The position numbers and the translations under genes are program-made. 64,000 nucleotides of DNA, taken from assembly GCA_029001845.1 (NCBI GenBank), contig JAREWP010000065.1, positions 44,136-108,135 of the forward strand. Direction: 5' to 3'. The notes under the pieces were generated by a model. It had not been told where the DNA came from and ran no database searches. It saw nothing but the letters and a program-made list of their open reading frames with translations. The stretch is from Candidatus Magnetocorallium paracelense (GTDB taxonomy: Bacteria; Nitrospirota; Thermodesulfovibrionia; Thermodesulfovibrionales; Magnetobacteriaceae). Below, one piece after another: positions 27,225 to 36,459 of this stretch (position 1 is its first letter; each line of letters starts with the position of its first letter).

Positions 27225-27298
27225 TGTAGCCGCAGGCTTCAGCCTGCGCCCGGGTTCGGCTAACCAACGGTTCGCGCAGGCTAAAGCCTGCGGCTACA
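27225..27298. repeat. Palindromic 'TGTAGCCGCAGGCT' repeat
   Basis: The two outer arms, TGTAGCCGCAGGCTTCAGCC at the left and GGCTAAAGCCTGCGGCTACA at the right, are inverted copies with one mismatch around CGGGTTCGGCTAACCAACGG. This is a palindrome type seen in many unrelated bacterial genomes. The rest of the spacer to 27576 holds nothing I can support. Confidence 0.75.
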
Positions 27299-27576
27299 TT
27301 TTTTGCTTATGGCTCTCAAAACTGCATAAAATAAAAAGAGAAGTATCTTTCAACTATTTTGGTTTTGACAAATTTACTAAATAATATGTGGAGTAATGCA
27401 CATAGGAAATTTTCCCGGGAACCAGAGGTAGCTCAGTTAATACAGGCAGTTCCGGCTATTCCCGGTAATGATGAATTTTACAGATCAAAGAACTGTCTAG
27501 TTTATTCTTCTCCTTAAGAATTTGTTAATCAATTATAATTCGCCTGGAAACACGTTCCTGAAGAAGATTTGGAAGT

Positions 27577-28725
27577 TTACAGCCTGACATGGGGAGCTGC
27601 GACGGAACGTTTACTAAATGTCCCTTCGTAATATTGAAGTAAACGCTCTGTCGCTGCCTCCCAGGTTAGACTATTAATTTGTTCATCCTTTTCGGGAAAA
27701 TGATCCAGGGCATATTTCAACTGTTTTTTGAATTCCCGGGGAGAGGAATAAGCAAGACAGTTTTTAAATTGATAGAATGTATCATTGCCTGCAACTTCTG
27801 GAAGAATAACAAATCTTCCCTGTCCTAAAGCTTCGAAAGTTGTAGTACAATTCAAGTCACTCCGGGATGCATTGATAAAAATCTTATATCCCTTTAAATC
27901 TTCAGCCGGATTGACTGAATTCCCCTTATAGTGAAATGAGATCCCCTTACTTTTGGCATAAGCAGCTATAGGCTCTTTTTCAAAACCACTACCAAAAATA
28001 TCGATTTCCCGAATTTCGGTAGTAGAGAGGAGATCAACGAGCTCTCGAAACCCTTTCTCCCAAATTAGTTTTCCCATAAAGTAGATCTTTTTCGAGTCGG
28101 GCTCTATCGGGAATTGGAAAAAGGAATGGTGTATTCCGCTTGTGTTCAGGTTCTGAGAATTTGCTAAAGGAGGAATACCATTGCCATGGAGTATGATATC
28201 ATCACAGTGATACCGGATCAACCACCGGTTGTAAGCATTCAAAAACCAGGCTTGATGAGGTCTGTAACGAAACCTGAACTTGAAATAATAGCTGTAGTTT
28301 GTGAGCACTATACCTGTAACTCTTGAGGCTCGTTTATGATAACGGTTCCATGGATGTTTCCAGTTGAGATGTTCCGGTTCTTCCAAAATCAACCAATCAC
28401 AGTTGCGTATCCTCCCGGAAATGGTACATGTCGGAACTATTGATCCCCATCTATAGATATATGTTGCCGGATAAAATTCAATCCCCAGGGAAGGGCAATC
28501 CCCTGGCAAATAGGATTGCATACAATCTTCCTGTGCTTTAAAGGAATCGAAACGCCTATTATGCCCATATACAAGTTCCTGCTTGTCAGGTGGTATCCAG
28601 GGTACGTACAGTCTCACATCCAATCCCCTTTGAGCAAGATAGAAAGCCCGGTTCAATGCCAGGATAGCAGTACCGGTTTTCCATGGGTAGGCAGCTGCGG
28701 CAAGTATATTAATGGTTTTTAACAT
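27577..28725 (-). CDS. Digalactosyldiacylglycerol-synthase-like glycosyltransferase
   Basis: The start at 28725 (MLKTINILAAAAYPWKTGTA, with GAGG upstream) gives 382 residues. Several stretches closely follow plant/algal DGD1-type galactosyltransferases: LILEEPEHLNW followed by RVTGIVLTNYSYY, IYFMGKLIWEKGFRELVDLL, IFINASRSDLNCTTTFEALG and a FKNCLAYSSPREF-like segment. In that family the enzyme adds a second galactose to monogalactosyldiacylglycerol at a membrane face. It starts 28 bp after the giant hybrid kinase stop on the same strand and is probably cotranscribed. The family call is from remembered motifs; another GT4 acceptor is possible. Confidence 0.7.
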   Translation of the reverse strand: MLKTINILAAAAYPWKTGTAILALNRAFYLAQRGLDVRLYVPWIPPDKQELVYGHNRRFDSFKAQEDCMQSYLPGDCPSLGIEFYPATYIYRWGSIVPTCTISGRIRNCDWLILEEPEHLNWKHPWNRYHKRASRVTGIVLTNYSYYFKFRFRYRPHQAWFLNAYNRWLIRYHCDDIILHGNGIPPLANSQNLNTSGIHHSFFQFPIEPDSKKIYFMGKLIWEKGFRELVDLLSTTEIREIDIFGSGFEKEPIAAYAKSKGISFHYKGNSVNPAEDLKGYKIFINASRSDLNCTTTFEALGQGRFVILPEVAGNDTFYQFKNCLAYSSPREFKKQLKYALDHFPEKDEQINSLTWEAATERLLQYYEGTFSKRSVAAPHVRL

Positions 28726-28753
28726 GCAATATTTCCTCAAAAAGATGAACAAG

Positions 28754-31700
28754 TCAATTTGTTTGTACCAGATTCCAGTCAATTTCATCGAGAGCATTAA
28801 TCAATTTCTCATACTCTGCCTTAAAATCATCCATCATATCACGGACAGTTTGCAGTTGTCCGCCTCTTGCTGCTTGCTCCAGTTGAGCGGCAAGATTACG
28901 AAATGGTTCGGCCCCTAAATTAGCCGCCTGTCCCTTGAGGGTATGAACTGTCCGCTCTATTACGGGAATATCTTCCTCCTCAAGTGATTTGCCCAGTTCT
29001 TCCATCTGCTTCAGAGAATCCTCCCGTGTAATTTCAATGAGACGTTTCATCCGTTCTACCTTGCCGCCTACTACACTCAAAGTATCGGCAATACTGAATA
29101 CACTTGACTCCTGATTCCGGGACAACTCAGGAGTCTTCGCTGTCAAATCCTCGCTACTCTCCACTTCACCCGAACTATTAGACTCAACTTCCGCAGTAGA
29201 TGGATCAGTTATTGCAAAAGCATTGTGTATCCCTTTTGAAGACGATTCAATAAAATGGTCCATGGCGGAGGAGTCTTCTGTTTTACAATATTTCAATAGG
29301 ATATCCAAAAGAGCTATTTGACGGACAGGTTTAACCAGGTAGTCATCCATTCCAGCATCCATGCAGCGTTCCCGATCGCCCTTCATGGCTCCGGCGGTCA
29401 TTGCTACAATCGTTGTATGTGGTTTCTCTGTTTTTTCCTGCTCGCGAATGAGTTTTGTTGCTTCAAACCCATCCATAACAGGCATTTGACAGTCCATCAG
29501 GATAAGATCATAGCTGTTTTTTTCCGTTAAATCAACTGCCTCACGTCCATTACCGGCCAGTTCCACTTTGCAACCCAACTGTTCCAGGTTTTCGACTGCT
29601 ACATCCCGGTTGACCACATTATCCTCTACAAGAAGAATGTTTGACCGGATATTGAGGGGACTCTCTCTTTTTTTTACATAGTGGGAACTTTCTTTGGCCT
29701 TAATATTGTCCGGTATCTGCTGACTGATCGGATCCGTTTTTGACATCCTCTCAAAAGTTCCGGGAGAGGTGTCTATTGGAAGGGAGAGAGAAAAAGTAAA
29801 GGTACTTCCCTCACCTGGTTTGCCGGTGACTCCGATCTCACCGTTCATCAACTGTACCAATTGCTTGCAGATAGCCAACCCCAATCCCGTTCCACCGTAC
29901 TTGCGTGTAGTAGAAGTATCTTCCTGGGAGAATTTACCAAAAATGTGTTCCCTCCTTTCCGGGGCTATGCCTATTCCGGTGTCTTCAACGGAGAACTGAA
30001 AAGTCGCTTTTTGGTTTTCCATAGACCTGGTCTGAACATCTATCATTACATGACCATCTTCGGTAAACTTGATAGCATTGCTGACAAGATTCATTAAAAT
30101 TTGCCTGATCCTTCCGGCATCACCTACCACCCTTTTAGGCGCATTCGGAGAATATCGCACCAGCAATTCTAACTTCTTCTCTTCTGCCTGAACTGTTAGA
30201 AAATGGGCCACATCCTCAACTGCCGCCTGTAGATCAAAGGGGATAGGCTCCAGATCGAGTTTTCCGGCTTCAATCTTTGAGAAGTCCAGTATGTCATTGA
30301 TGACGGTAAGCAGTGATTGCGCCGATCTCTCAATTGAGCCGGCGTATTTATACTGACGCGCGGTCATTTCCGTGTTTAGGAGCAGTTCCACCATTCCGAT
30401 AATCCCATTCATCGGCGTACGGATCTCGTGGGACATATTCGCCAGGAAACCACTCTTTGCAATATTGGCAGCTTCTGCTTTAGCATAAGCCCGCTTAAGC
30501 TCTTCCTCTGTCTTTTTATGTTCCAAAAGTTCCCTATTCAGTTCTTCTGTCCGTTGAATAACCTGCTTTTTAAGAGACCAAAACCATGCGATAACAGCCC
30601 CTGTTACCAAAAGTCCAAGTACAACAGAGATTGCGATTATTATTTCCTTACTCGGTCGCCAGGATTCCTCTTTCAGAGACACCCATTTTTGGAATATTGC
30701 CTGTCTCTCTCCCGGAGTGATGGCAGACACACCTTTTTGCAGGATCCTGTTTAGCTCAGGCCAGTCCTTTCTGGATGCAAAGGAAAGATTGAAAACATAA
30801 CCTGATTTTCCGGCTATGCGAAGATTGGGAATGAACTCTTTTTCAATATAATAAGAAGCCGCGGCATTGTTGACCAACGTGGCATAGGTCTTACCAAAAG
30901 AGACTTTAAGCAGTCCTGCTAATGTTTCGTTAACCGGATCCAGTTTGACTTCGGGGTAATTTTGCTCAATAAATTCCTGTAAAGTAGAGTTGGAAACAAC
31001 AGAAACCTTCTTTCCTTTCAGATCATCCATTGTGAGAGAGCCCGAGGATTTTCTATCCTTATTATTTACGACAATTAAAGAGGGCAGCTTAAGGTAAGGT
31101 TCAGTGAAAAGCAAAAAATCCTTACGCTTTGAAGTTGGAGCGGCTGCTATGATTATATCGATTTCACGGTTTTTGGCTTTACTTATAACTTCAGACCAGT
31201 TATCCTGATGGAGGATTTCAAAATCCATGTTAAGCTTTTTCCGAATAAGATCAACATAATCTTTTGTCAAACCAACATAATTTCCATTGTCATCTATCCA
31301 TTCCACGGGAGGCCAGTTTGGATCAAAGGCGGCCTTTATTATGGGATGATCCTTGATCCATCTCTTCTCTTTTTCAGTTAGCTTTATACCCGGCTTCAGG
31401 TCTTCTGAATATGAAAACATGATCCATTTGCTGAAAATCTGGGCAAATGTGCCATCAGTTTTAATTTCATCAAGAACATTTTGCCACTCTTGAATTAGAG
31501 AATCGGGAGTGCTCTTGCTGAATGCTATGTACATATAATCTTTTTGTACATCGTAAGCTTTTTCTATCTTATCGGCAAAACCGGCTTTCATGGCCATATG
31601 TTTACCGGTAAGCTCATTAATAATCCATAGATCTATATCGCCATGGACAAGTTTTTTTACGTTCAGCTTGTTATCCTTCACGGAGTCGAGATTGGTAAAC

Positions 31701-32230
31701 CCTTTTTCCTTTAACAAAAGCTCGCCAAAATCATCCTTATATACACCTATGTTTTTCACCTTTCTCGCATCATCCATGCCGGATATAGAGAGATCTGCGC
31801 CTTTCCTGGCGAAAAAGGCTGTATTGTTTGGCACCAGGGGCCCAACCCACTTGAAAAGATTTTCCCGCACAGGAGACTTGGTAGTTGAAAAGAGAATGAT
31901 ATTATCTTCATTTTGTAACAGGTTGTACCCATCCGACCATGTCATGACTTCTATATTGTCTTGATAGTTCATTTTACCAAGGATTTCACGCACGATCTCA
32001 GTGGATATGCCCCTGATCTCTCCACCTTCAGTAAAGTTATAGGGAGGAAACTCTTCCGTAAGTATCCTGAATGATGTATGTTTTTCAGATCCTGCTTTTT
32101 CCTGTTTTGAGAGCTCGAAGGAGGAGGTGGTGTTTTTATTTTTTACTTCACCAAAGCATTTACCACAGAGGATAAAAGCTAAAAGAAAAATGATGTATGC
32201 AGGTAAAAAACGGATTGCCGGAACTTTCAT
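28754..32230 (-). CDS. BvgS-type hybrid sensor histidine kinase with two periplasmic binding domains
   Basis: This protein of 1158 residues has a signal sequence (about 1-27). Two tandem SBP_bac_3 'Venus flytrap' domains follow (about 50-275, FRILTEEFPPYNFTEGGEI; about 285-525, IIKAAFDPNWPPVEWIDDNG), then one membrane helix (about 540-562, IIIAISVVLGLLVTGAVIAW). The cytosolic part has HisKA ([18 protein letters not shown]), HATPase (NAIKFTEDG, GTGLGLAICKQL), receiver (LLVEDNVVNRD, LILMDCQMPVMDG) and HPt (TVHTLKGQAANLGAE). It lacks the BvgS PAS domain. It senses a periplasmic solute or state. The adjacent response regulator and CNB/CPBP genes upstream read the same way. Confidence 0.92.
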   Translation of the reverse strand: MKVPAIRFLPAYIIFLLAFILCGKCFGEVKNKNTTSSFELSKQEKAGSEKHTSFRILTEEFPPYNFTEGGEIRGISTEIVREILGKMNYQDNIEVMTWSDGYNLLQNEDNIILFSTTKSPVRENLFKWVGPLVPNNTAFFARKGADLSISGMDDARKVKNIGVYKDDFGELLLKEKGFTNLDSVKDNKLNVKKLVHGDIDLWIINELTGKHMAMKAGFADKIEKAYDVQKDYMYIAFSKSTPDSLIQEWQNVLDEIKTDGTFAQIFSKWIMFSYSEDLKPGIKLTEKEKRWIKDHPIIKAAFDPNWPPVEWIDDNGNYVGLTKDYVDLIRKKLNMDFEILHQDNWSEVISKAKNREIDIIIAAAPTSKRKDFLLFTEPYLKLPSLIVVNNKDRKSSGSLTMDDLKGKKVSVVSNSTLQEFIEQNYPEVKLDPVNETLAGLLKVSFGKTYATLVNNAAASYYIEKEFIPNLRIAGKSGYVFNLSFASRKDWPELNRILQKGVSAITPGERQAIFQKWVSLKEESWRPSKEIIIAISVVLGLLVTGAVIAWFWSLKKQVIQRTEELNRELLEHKKTEEELKRAYAKAEAANIAKSGFLANMSHEIRTPMNGIIGMVELLLNTEMTARQYKYAGSIERSAQSLLTVINDILDFSKIEAGKLDLEPIPFDLQAAVEDVAHFLTVQAEEKKLELLVRYSPNAPKRVVGDAGRIRQILMNLVSNAIKFTEDGHVMIDVQTRSMENQKATFQFSVEDTGIGIAPERREHIFGKFSQEDTSTTRKYGGTGLGLAICKQLVQLMNGEIGVTGKPGEGSTFTFSLSLPIDTSPGTFERMSKTDPISQQIPDNIKAKESSHYVKKRESPLNIRSNILLVEDNVVNRDVAVENLEQLGCKVELAGNGREAVDLTEKNSYDLILMDCQMPVMDGFEATKLIREQEKTEKPHTTIVAMTAGAMKGDRERCMDAGMDDYLVKPVRQIALLDILLKYCKTEDSSAMDHFIESSSKGIHNAFAITDPSTAEVESNSSGEVESSEDLTAKTPELSRNQESSVFSIADTLSVVGGKVERMKRLIEITREDSLKQMEELGKSLEEEDIPVIERTVHTLKGQAANLGAEPFRNLAAQLEQAARGGQLQTVRDMMDDFKAEYEKLINALDEIDWNLVQTN

Positions 32231-32281
32231 ATTTATTATCCCGAAAATAGATTACTTTTTAATGTGTTTATATGCACCTAA

Positions 32282-32330
32282 AACCACCAGGTGTCATTTC
32301 GACCAAAGGGAGAAATGACACCTGGTGGTT
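32282..32330. repeat. Perfect 19-bp-arm hairpin (TGTCATTTCGACC family)
   Basis: AACCACCAGGTGTCATTTC (32282-32300) and GAAATGACACCTGGTGGTT (32312-32330) are perfect inverted copies around an 11-base loop GACCAAAGGGA. A related composite hairpin occurs at 39784-39885. It lies between the response regulator and the BvgS-type kinase and may modulate readthrough. Confidence 0.7.
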
Positions 32331-32365
32331 CGGGATATACCTCAACTTATTGAGAAGTTAGGTTT

Positions 32366-32872
32366 TTAGTCCCTAACTTCAATACGCTTCTCTATACTTT
32401 GCATCTGAGTAATTAATTTCACTAATTCTGAGTTTTGTTTCTTTAGATTCCGGTACCTTGTTTCAGCCTGCTGCATTAATTGATACAATCCATAATAATT
32501 TTTCATTTTTGCTTTAAAGAGTTCGCTATCTACCGGTTTGGGCATAACGTCATAAGCTCCCAGGCTAATGGCTCGTCGTATATCCTTTTTCTCTTCCAAA
32601 GAGGAAACAACGACAAAAATCTGTTCTATATTTTCAACTTTCTTAACTTCAGAGGAATTTTTTGCTTCCTCGATTAGCTGAAACCCGTCCATCTTCGGCA
32701 TCATAAGATCGGTCAATATAATGGGAAAAAACTGTTCCTTTAATTTTTTCAGAGCTTCCTCGCCATCAATGGCCCGGGAGACATTGAACTTCTCCATATC
32801 TTCCAAAAGCTCCCCAAGTTGGTAGGCAGCGGCCCTGTCATCTTCTACTAACAACAAATTTACTTTATCCAT
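32366..32872 (-). CDS. Single-domain response regulator with C-terminal coiled coil
   Basis: This 168-residue protein has a receiver domain with NLLLVEDDRAAA, the phosphoacceptor Asp in IILTDLMMPKMDG, VVSSLEE in place of the usual Thr/Ser strand, and the Lys in VMPKPVDSE. A C-terminal helix (about 135-168, RNLKKQNSELVKLITQMQSI) resembles a coiled coil. There is no DNA-binding domain. AAGGAG lies before the ATG. It sits 46 bp downstream of the CNB/CPBP gene and upstream of the BvgS-type kinase, whose HPt could phosphorylate it. Confidence 0.85.
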   Translation of the reverse strand: MDKVNLLLVEDDRAAAYQLGELLEDMEKFNVSRAIDGEEALKKLKEQFFPIILTDLMMPKMDGFQLIEEAKNSSEVKKVENIEQIFVVVSSLEEKKDIRRAISLGAYDVMPKPVDSELFKAKMKNYYGLYQLMQQAETRYRNLKKQNSELVKLITQMQSIEKRIEVRD

Positions 32873-32918
32873 AACAACTCCTTAACGTTTTAAGCCTATA
32901 TTAGGCATTCCTGGAAAT

Positions 32919-34046
32919 TTATTTAGCGAACAAACTGCCGATAGATAAAGCCATGAAACCCAGTATATAATGAACAATGGTAACTCCAAGCAAATTTTTG
33001 TGACGTAAATAAATAAGGCCAAAGAAAAACCCCGCTATTATGGATGAAATAATGAGTTCCGGCCCATAAAGGATATGAGATAAACCGAACAACCAGGCAG
33101 TCAACGTCACGGAACGTAAACCCCGTTTATCATTTAAATAGCGTTGAAAGGCTGTCAGGAAAACTCCACGGCTCACAAACTCCTGACCATAGCTGTGAAG
33201 AAAATAGAGAAAACCACCAAATCCAAAATTTTTTGCAATCCCATGCCAGGTCACCGGCTTCAGATTCAACAAGCCCATATGTCCTGCTATCAACATACCA
33301 AAAGTTGAAATAACAAGCAAAATCAAGCTAATCAGGACTCCTTCAATCATGGACCTTTTCCAATTTTTTAATGTAACTCCGAAAGTCTGCCAGGATTCTC
33401 CGCTTTTGGAAACAAAATAGACAAAGGGCGCCACCAGCAAGCTCAGGTATATCCAGCCAAAAGTTAGTGAAAAGACATCAATATCTTTGAACATGTTATG
33501 GATCAAAGCGGTTATAACCTGTGCTATGGAGTAAGTGATAAAAAGGGCAATAAAAAATTTGTCAAAATAGGCCTTTTCTTTCAGGAGAGATATCTCCTTT
33601 TCCATGCTCACGGCATAGTTGGTAACAGAATTTTTAAGCCGCGAGGATGTGACCAAGGCTATATTCATATACAATTTATGCAACAAATTTTCACTATCAG
33701 GATGGTCCATAACCGCTCGTTTTGACAAAATGAACAGTTCCGTATCTACCTGTGCTCTAATGGTTGCCGAACGTGGGCTGCCGTCTAAAAATGATAGTTC
33801 TCCAAAAAATGTATTACCGCTGATTTCCGTCACCACCTGATAAGTTTTTCCTGTGAATTTCACCACTTCCACCACCCCGGATTTGATCAGGTAAATATCA
33901 TCATCCATCTTTCCTTCTTCCAGGATCAATTCTTCTCTTTTATAGTGACGATACACAAGGAGACCCAGAATATTGTCCAGCTCCTCGTCATTAAGCTCAT
34001 TAAAAAGTTCCGATCTCTTCGCCAGAGATTTAGGGTACCTGGTCAT
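32919..34046 (-). CDS. Cyclic-nucleotide-binding domain fused to CPBP-family membrane protease
   Basis: This 375-residue protein has an N-terminal cNMP-binding domain (about 10-125; LIKSGVVEVVKF, FFGELSFLDGSPRSATI). A helical linker follows and then about seven hydrophobic segments. These hold the CPBP/Abi (CAAX-like) motifs: GQEFVSRGVFLTAFQRY (the usual EExxxR has Gln in the first position), FGLSHILYG and a late TIVHYILGF. Full CPBP proteins are glutamic-type intramembrane proteases; loss of the first Glu may weaken activity. It is the first gene of the apparent operon running to the DGD1-like transferase. A second CNB fusion lies at 2467-3403. Confidence 0.85.
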   Translation of the reverse strand: MTRYPKSLAKRSELFNELNDEELDNILGLLVYRHYKREELILEEGKMDDDIYLIKSGVVEVVKFTGKTYQVVTEISGNTFFGELSFLDGSPRSATIRAQVDTELFILSKRAVMDHPDSENLLHKLYMNIALVTSSRLKNSVTNYAVSMEKEISLLKEKAYFDKFFIALFITYSIAQVITALIHNMFKDIDVFSLTFGWIYLSLLVAPFVYFVSKSGESWQTFGVTLKNWKRSMIEGVLISLILLVISTFGMLIAGHMGLLNLKPVTWHGIAKNFGFGGFLYFLHSYGQEFVSRGVFLTAFQRYLNDKRGLRSVTLTAWLFGLSHILYGPELIISSIIAGFFFGLIYLRHKNLLGVTIVHYILGFMALSIGSLFAK

Positions 34047-34338
34047 GACACTCCTCTTCTTTCATAAAACCCGGCTAAGTGGCTGGGCGGAAATAAGTTA
34101 CTCATTTAACATCTCAACTTCCGCACACCTTAAACCGATCTTCAATCACAAAAAACTCAGCTTTTTGTATTCGTTATCTTTATAAGCTAAGTATTCTAAC
34201 GGAATTTTGGTAGAAAAGTAAGTAAAACCTTAGAACCATGTAAAAATATTTTCTGTCTATAGATCTGTCCGGAGTGCAAATCCATCTTTTCTGATTTTTA
34301 TTGCTTTATATTATAATAAACATTGAAGAGTCAGTAAT

Positions 34339-35469
34339 ATGGATAAAAAACTTCTTCTTAAAGACCAGCTTTTCAACCGACAAAAAGTCAGCCTCCTTTC
34401 TGATGAGTTGCATGAAGCATTTCCTCTATTCCAAAAGATAAAATTTGTACTTGAAATTGTTGAAAAATTTCCGGAGCTAGAGCTAAAAGCCCGCATTGCG
34501 TGGATGACCAAATGTTTAAAGAAATACCTGCCCAACGAGTATAGAGAGGCTGTTGCTATAATCCTTAAGGCATTGCCCAAACCAAACAACCCGAACCTTT
34601 CTGACGATGACTTTGGCGACTTCATCTACGCTCCTTATGCTGATTTTGTCGCCCAATACGGATGCACTAAAGAAAACCTTGCTTTTTCACTCAAGGCGCT
34701 TAGGGAAATGACAACCCGCTTTTCAGCAGAAGATGCTATTCGTTATTTCATAAACGCATTTCCAAAAGAAACGATGAAGGAGCTACAGATATGGAGTAAA
34801 GATGCACATTACCATGTTAGAAGATTGTGCAGTGAGGGCACACGTCCAAAATTGCCTTGGTCGCAGAAAATTAATATTCCCATAACCGACCCGCTTCCCA
34901 TATTAGAGAATCTTTTCTCTGACCGCACACGATTTGTCACGCGCTCGGTTGCAAACCACATTAATGACATTTCAAAGATTGAGCCTGATGTAGCCATAGA
35001 CAAACTGGCAAAGTGGAAAAAATCAGAAAAACAAAAACCGGAAGAAATGGAATATATCATTCGTCATTCATTACGAACATTAGTGAAACAAGGTAATCCA
35101 CGGGCTCTCAATCTTTTAGGCATCCATCATAAACCAAAAGTACAAATATCTCGATTCAAAGTGCCTGCAAAAGTAGTCATAAATACTAATCTTGAATTTT
35201 CGTTTCTGATAAAAGCAGAAGAAGATACGACTATTGTTGCAGATTATATCCTATATTTTCGAAACAAGTCCGGGAAATCAAACAGCAAAAAAGTATTTAA
35301 GCTGAAAAAGTTTCCCCTTAATGAAGGAAGGTCGCTCACCCTTTCAAAAAAGCATCTTTTACGCCAATTTATGACAACGCGTACCATTTATCCGGGCAAA
35401 CACCAAATTGCAATTCAAATAAATGGCAATGTGCTTGTAAAAAAGTCGTTTGAAGTAATTGAGGAGTGA
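34339..35469 (+). CDS. alkC: DNA alkylation repair glycosylase AlkC
   Basis: This 376-residue protein is made of HEAT-like helical repeats (about 1-255) with AlkC signatures: LPNEYREAVAIILKALP, FIYAPYADFVAQYG, RYFINAFPKETM, HYHVRRLCSEGTRPKLPW and RTRFVTRSVANHINDISK. The last about 110 residues (KVQISRFKVPAKVVINTNLE onward) are an immunoglobulin-like domain as in long AlkC. The family excises cationic alkylated bases such as 3-methyladenine. The 290-bp spacer upstream holds its promoter and no gene. Confidence 0.9.
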   Translation: MDKKLLLKDQLFNRQKVSLLSDELHEAFPLFQKIKFVLEIVEKFPELELKARIAWMTKCLKKYLPNEYREAVAIILKALPKPNNPNLSDDDFGDFIYAPYADFVAQYGCTKENLAFSLKALREMTTRFSAEDAIRYFINAFPKETMKELQIWSKDAHYHVRRLCSEGTRPKLPWSQKINIPITDPLPILENLFSDRTRFVTRSVANHINDISKIEPDVAIDKLAKWKKSEKQKPEEMEYIIRHSLRTLVKQGNPRALNLLGIHHKPKVQISRFKVPAKVVINTNLEFSFLIKAEEDTTIVADYILYFRNKSGKSNSKKVFKLKKFPLNEGRSLTLSKKHLLRQFMTTRTIYPGKHQIAIQINGNVLVKKSFEVIEE

Positions 35470-35677
35470 ACAAAATTAGCGTTGGGTATTATAAATTTAA
35501 TCGATTGGACTATTAGCAGAAAAACTATAATAAAAGTCATCATAATAAAATAATCGGCCACAAACTGTATCAACTCATGACAGTGAGAAATGAAAACACA
35601 GCCAGACATCTGGCAGAAAATTAAAAATAAGAGGCAATCAAGCCTGGAAAAGCCATAGCTGTTGTTCCGGAATAATT

Positions 35678-36250
35678 ATGCCAGATATGAACACTTTTAA
35701 AACGCTTTATGTAAAGAACAGAAAAGACTGGCGCAAATGGCTGGAAAAAAATTTTGATAAAGAAAAAGATATTTGGCTGATTTACCCCAAAAAATCTTCC
35801 GGCAGGCCAAAAATTATCTACAACAACGCCGTTGAAGAAGCGCTCTGTTTTGGGTGGATCGACAGCACGGTTAAATCTCTTGACGAAAACAATAGCCTTC
35901 AACGTTTTTCTCCAAGAAATCCAAAAAGCGCCTATTCTCAGCAGAACAAGGAAAGAATAAAATGGCTTTTAGAACATAACATGATTCATCCCTCAATGCT
36001 TCAGAAAGCAAAAGAAATCGCAGCAGAAAAATTTGTGTTTCCAAAAGATATTATTGATATTCTAAAGAAAGACAAGGTGGTGTGGAAAAATTACAATTCA
36101 TTTTCTGACAGATACAAAAGAATTCGTATAGCTTATATAGATAGCGTGCGAGTGCGTCCTGAAGAATTCGAAAAACGCTTAAAAAATTTCATCAACAAAA
36201 CAAGAGAAAACAAACAAATTGGTTTTGGCGGTATTGAGAAGTATTATTGA
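35678..36250 (+). CDS. YdeI/OmpD-associated family protein
   Basis: This 190-residue soluble protein has the family signatures FKTLYVKNRKDWRKWLEKNF, EEALCFGWIDSTVKSLDEN, QRFSPRNPKSAYSQQNKERI and a C-terminal RRxxxYIDSVR-like segment (IRIAYIDSVRVRPEEFEKRL). Members have been linked to bacteriocin and peptide resistance in enterobacteria, but the biochemical role is unclear. An alternative start lies three codons in. It follows alkC on the same strand. Confidence 0.82.
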   Translation: MPDMNTFKTLYVKNRKDWRKWLEKNFDKEKDIWLIYPKKSSGRPKIIYNNAVEEALCFGWIDSTVKSLDENNSLQRFSPRNPKSAYSQQNKERIKWLLEHNMIHPSMLQKAKEIAAEKFVFPKDIIDILKKDKVVWKNYNSFSDRYKRIRIAYIDSVRVRPEEFEKRLKNFINKTRENKQIGFGGIEKYY

Positions 36251-36276
36251 TTAGTCGCTGTTCAGCGTTAAAATAT

Positions 36277-36433
36277 TTTGACAGGATTAACAAAAAAATA
36301 CAGGTTTTTTATCTTGTTAATCAAAACGTAGATCCTGTTAGGTAATGTGTTATATTAGTCTTTTATAATTCCTCAGAGTTTATTTTTCGATCTACAGGAA
36401 AAAATCCGGTTTTATCATGTTAATCCTGTCAAA
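36277..36433. repeat. 'TTTGACAGGATTAACA' inverted-repeat element upstream of the PKS
   Basis: TTTGACAGGATTAACA (36277-36292) has a perfect inverted copy at 36418-36433, and further GATCCTGTTA/CTACAGGA fragments lie between. This is a frequent environmental-genome repeat type. It fills the spacer in front of the first PKS gene and contains or displaces its promoter. Confidence 0.7.
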
Positions 36434-36459
36434 CAAAGTAAAACAAGTAATTTGAAATA

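Noticed and set aside
27425..27475. tRNA-like stretch AGGTAGCTCAGTTAAT
   Set aside because: It resembles a D-arm only; no acceptor, anticodon or T-arm pairing or TTCGA loop follows at the right distance.
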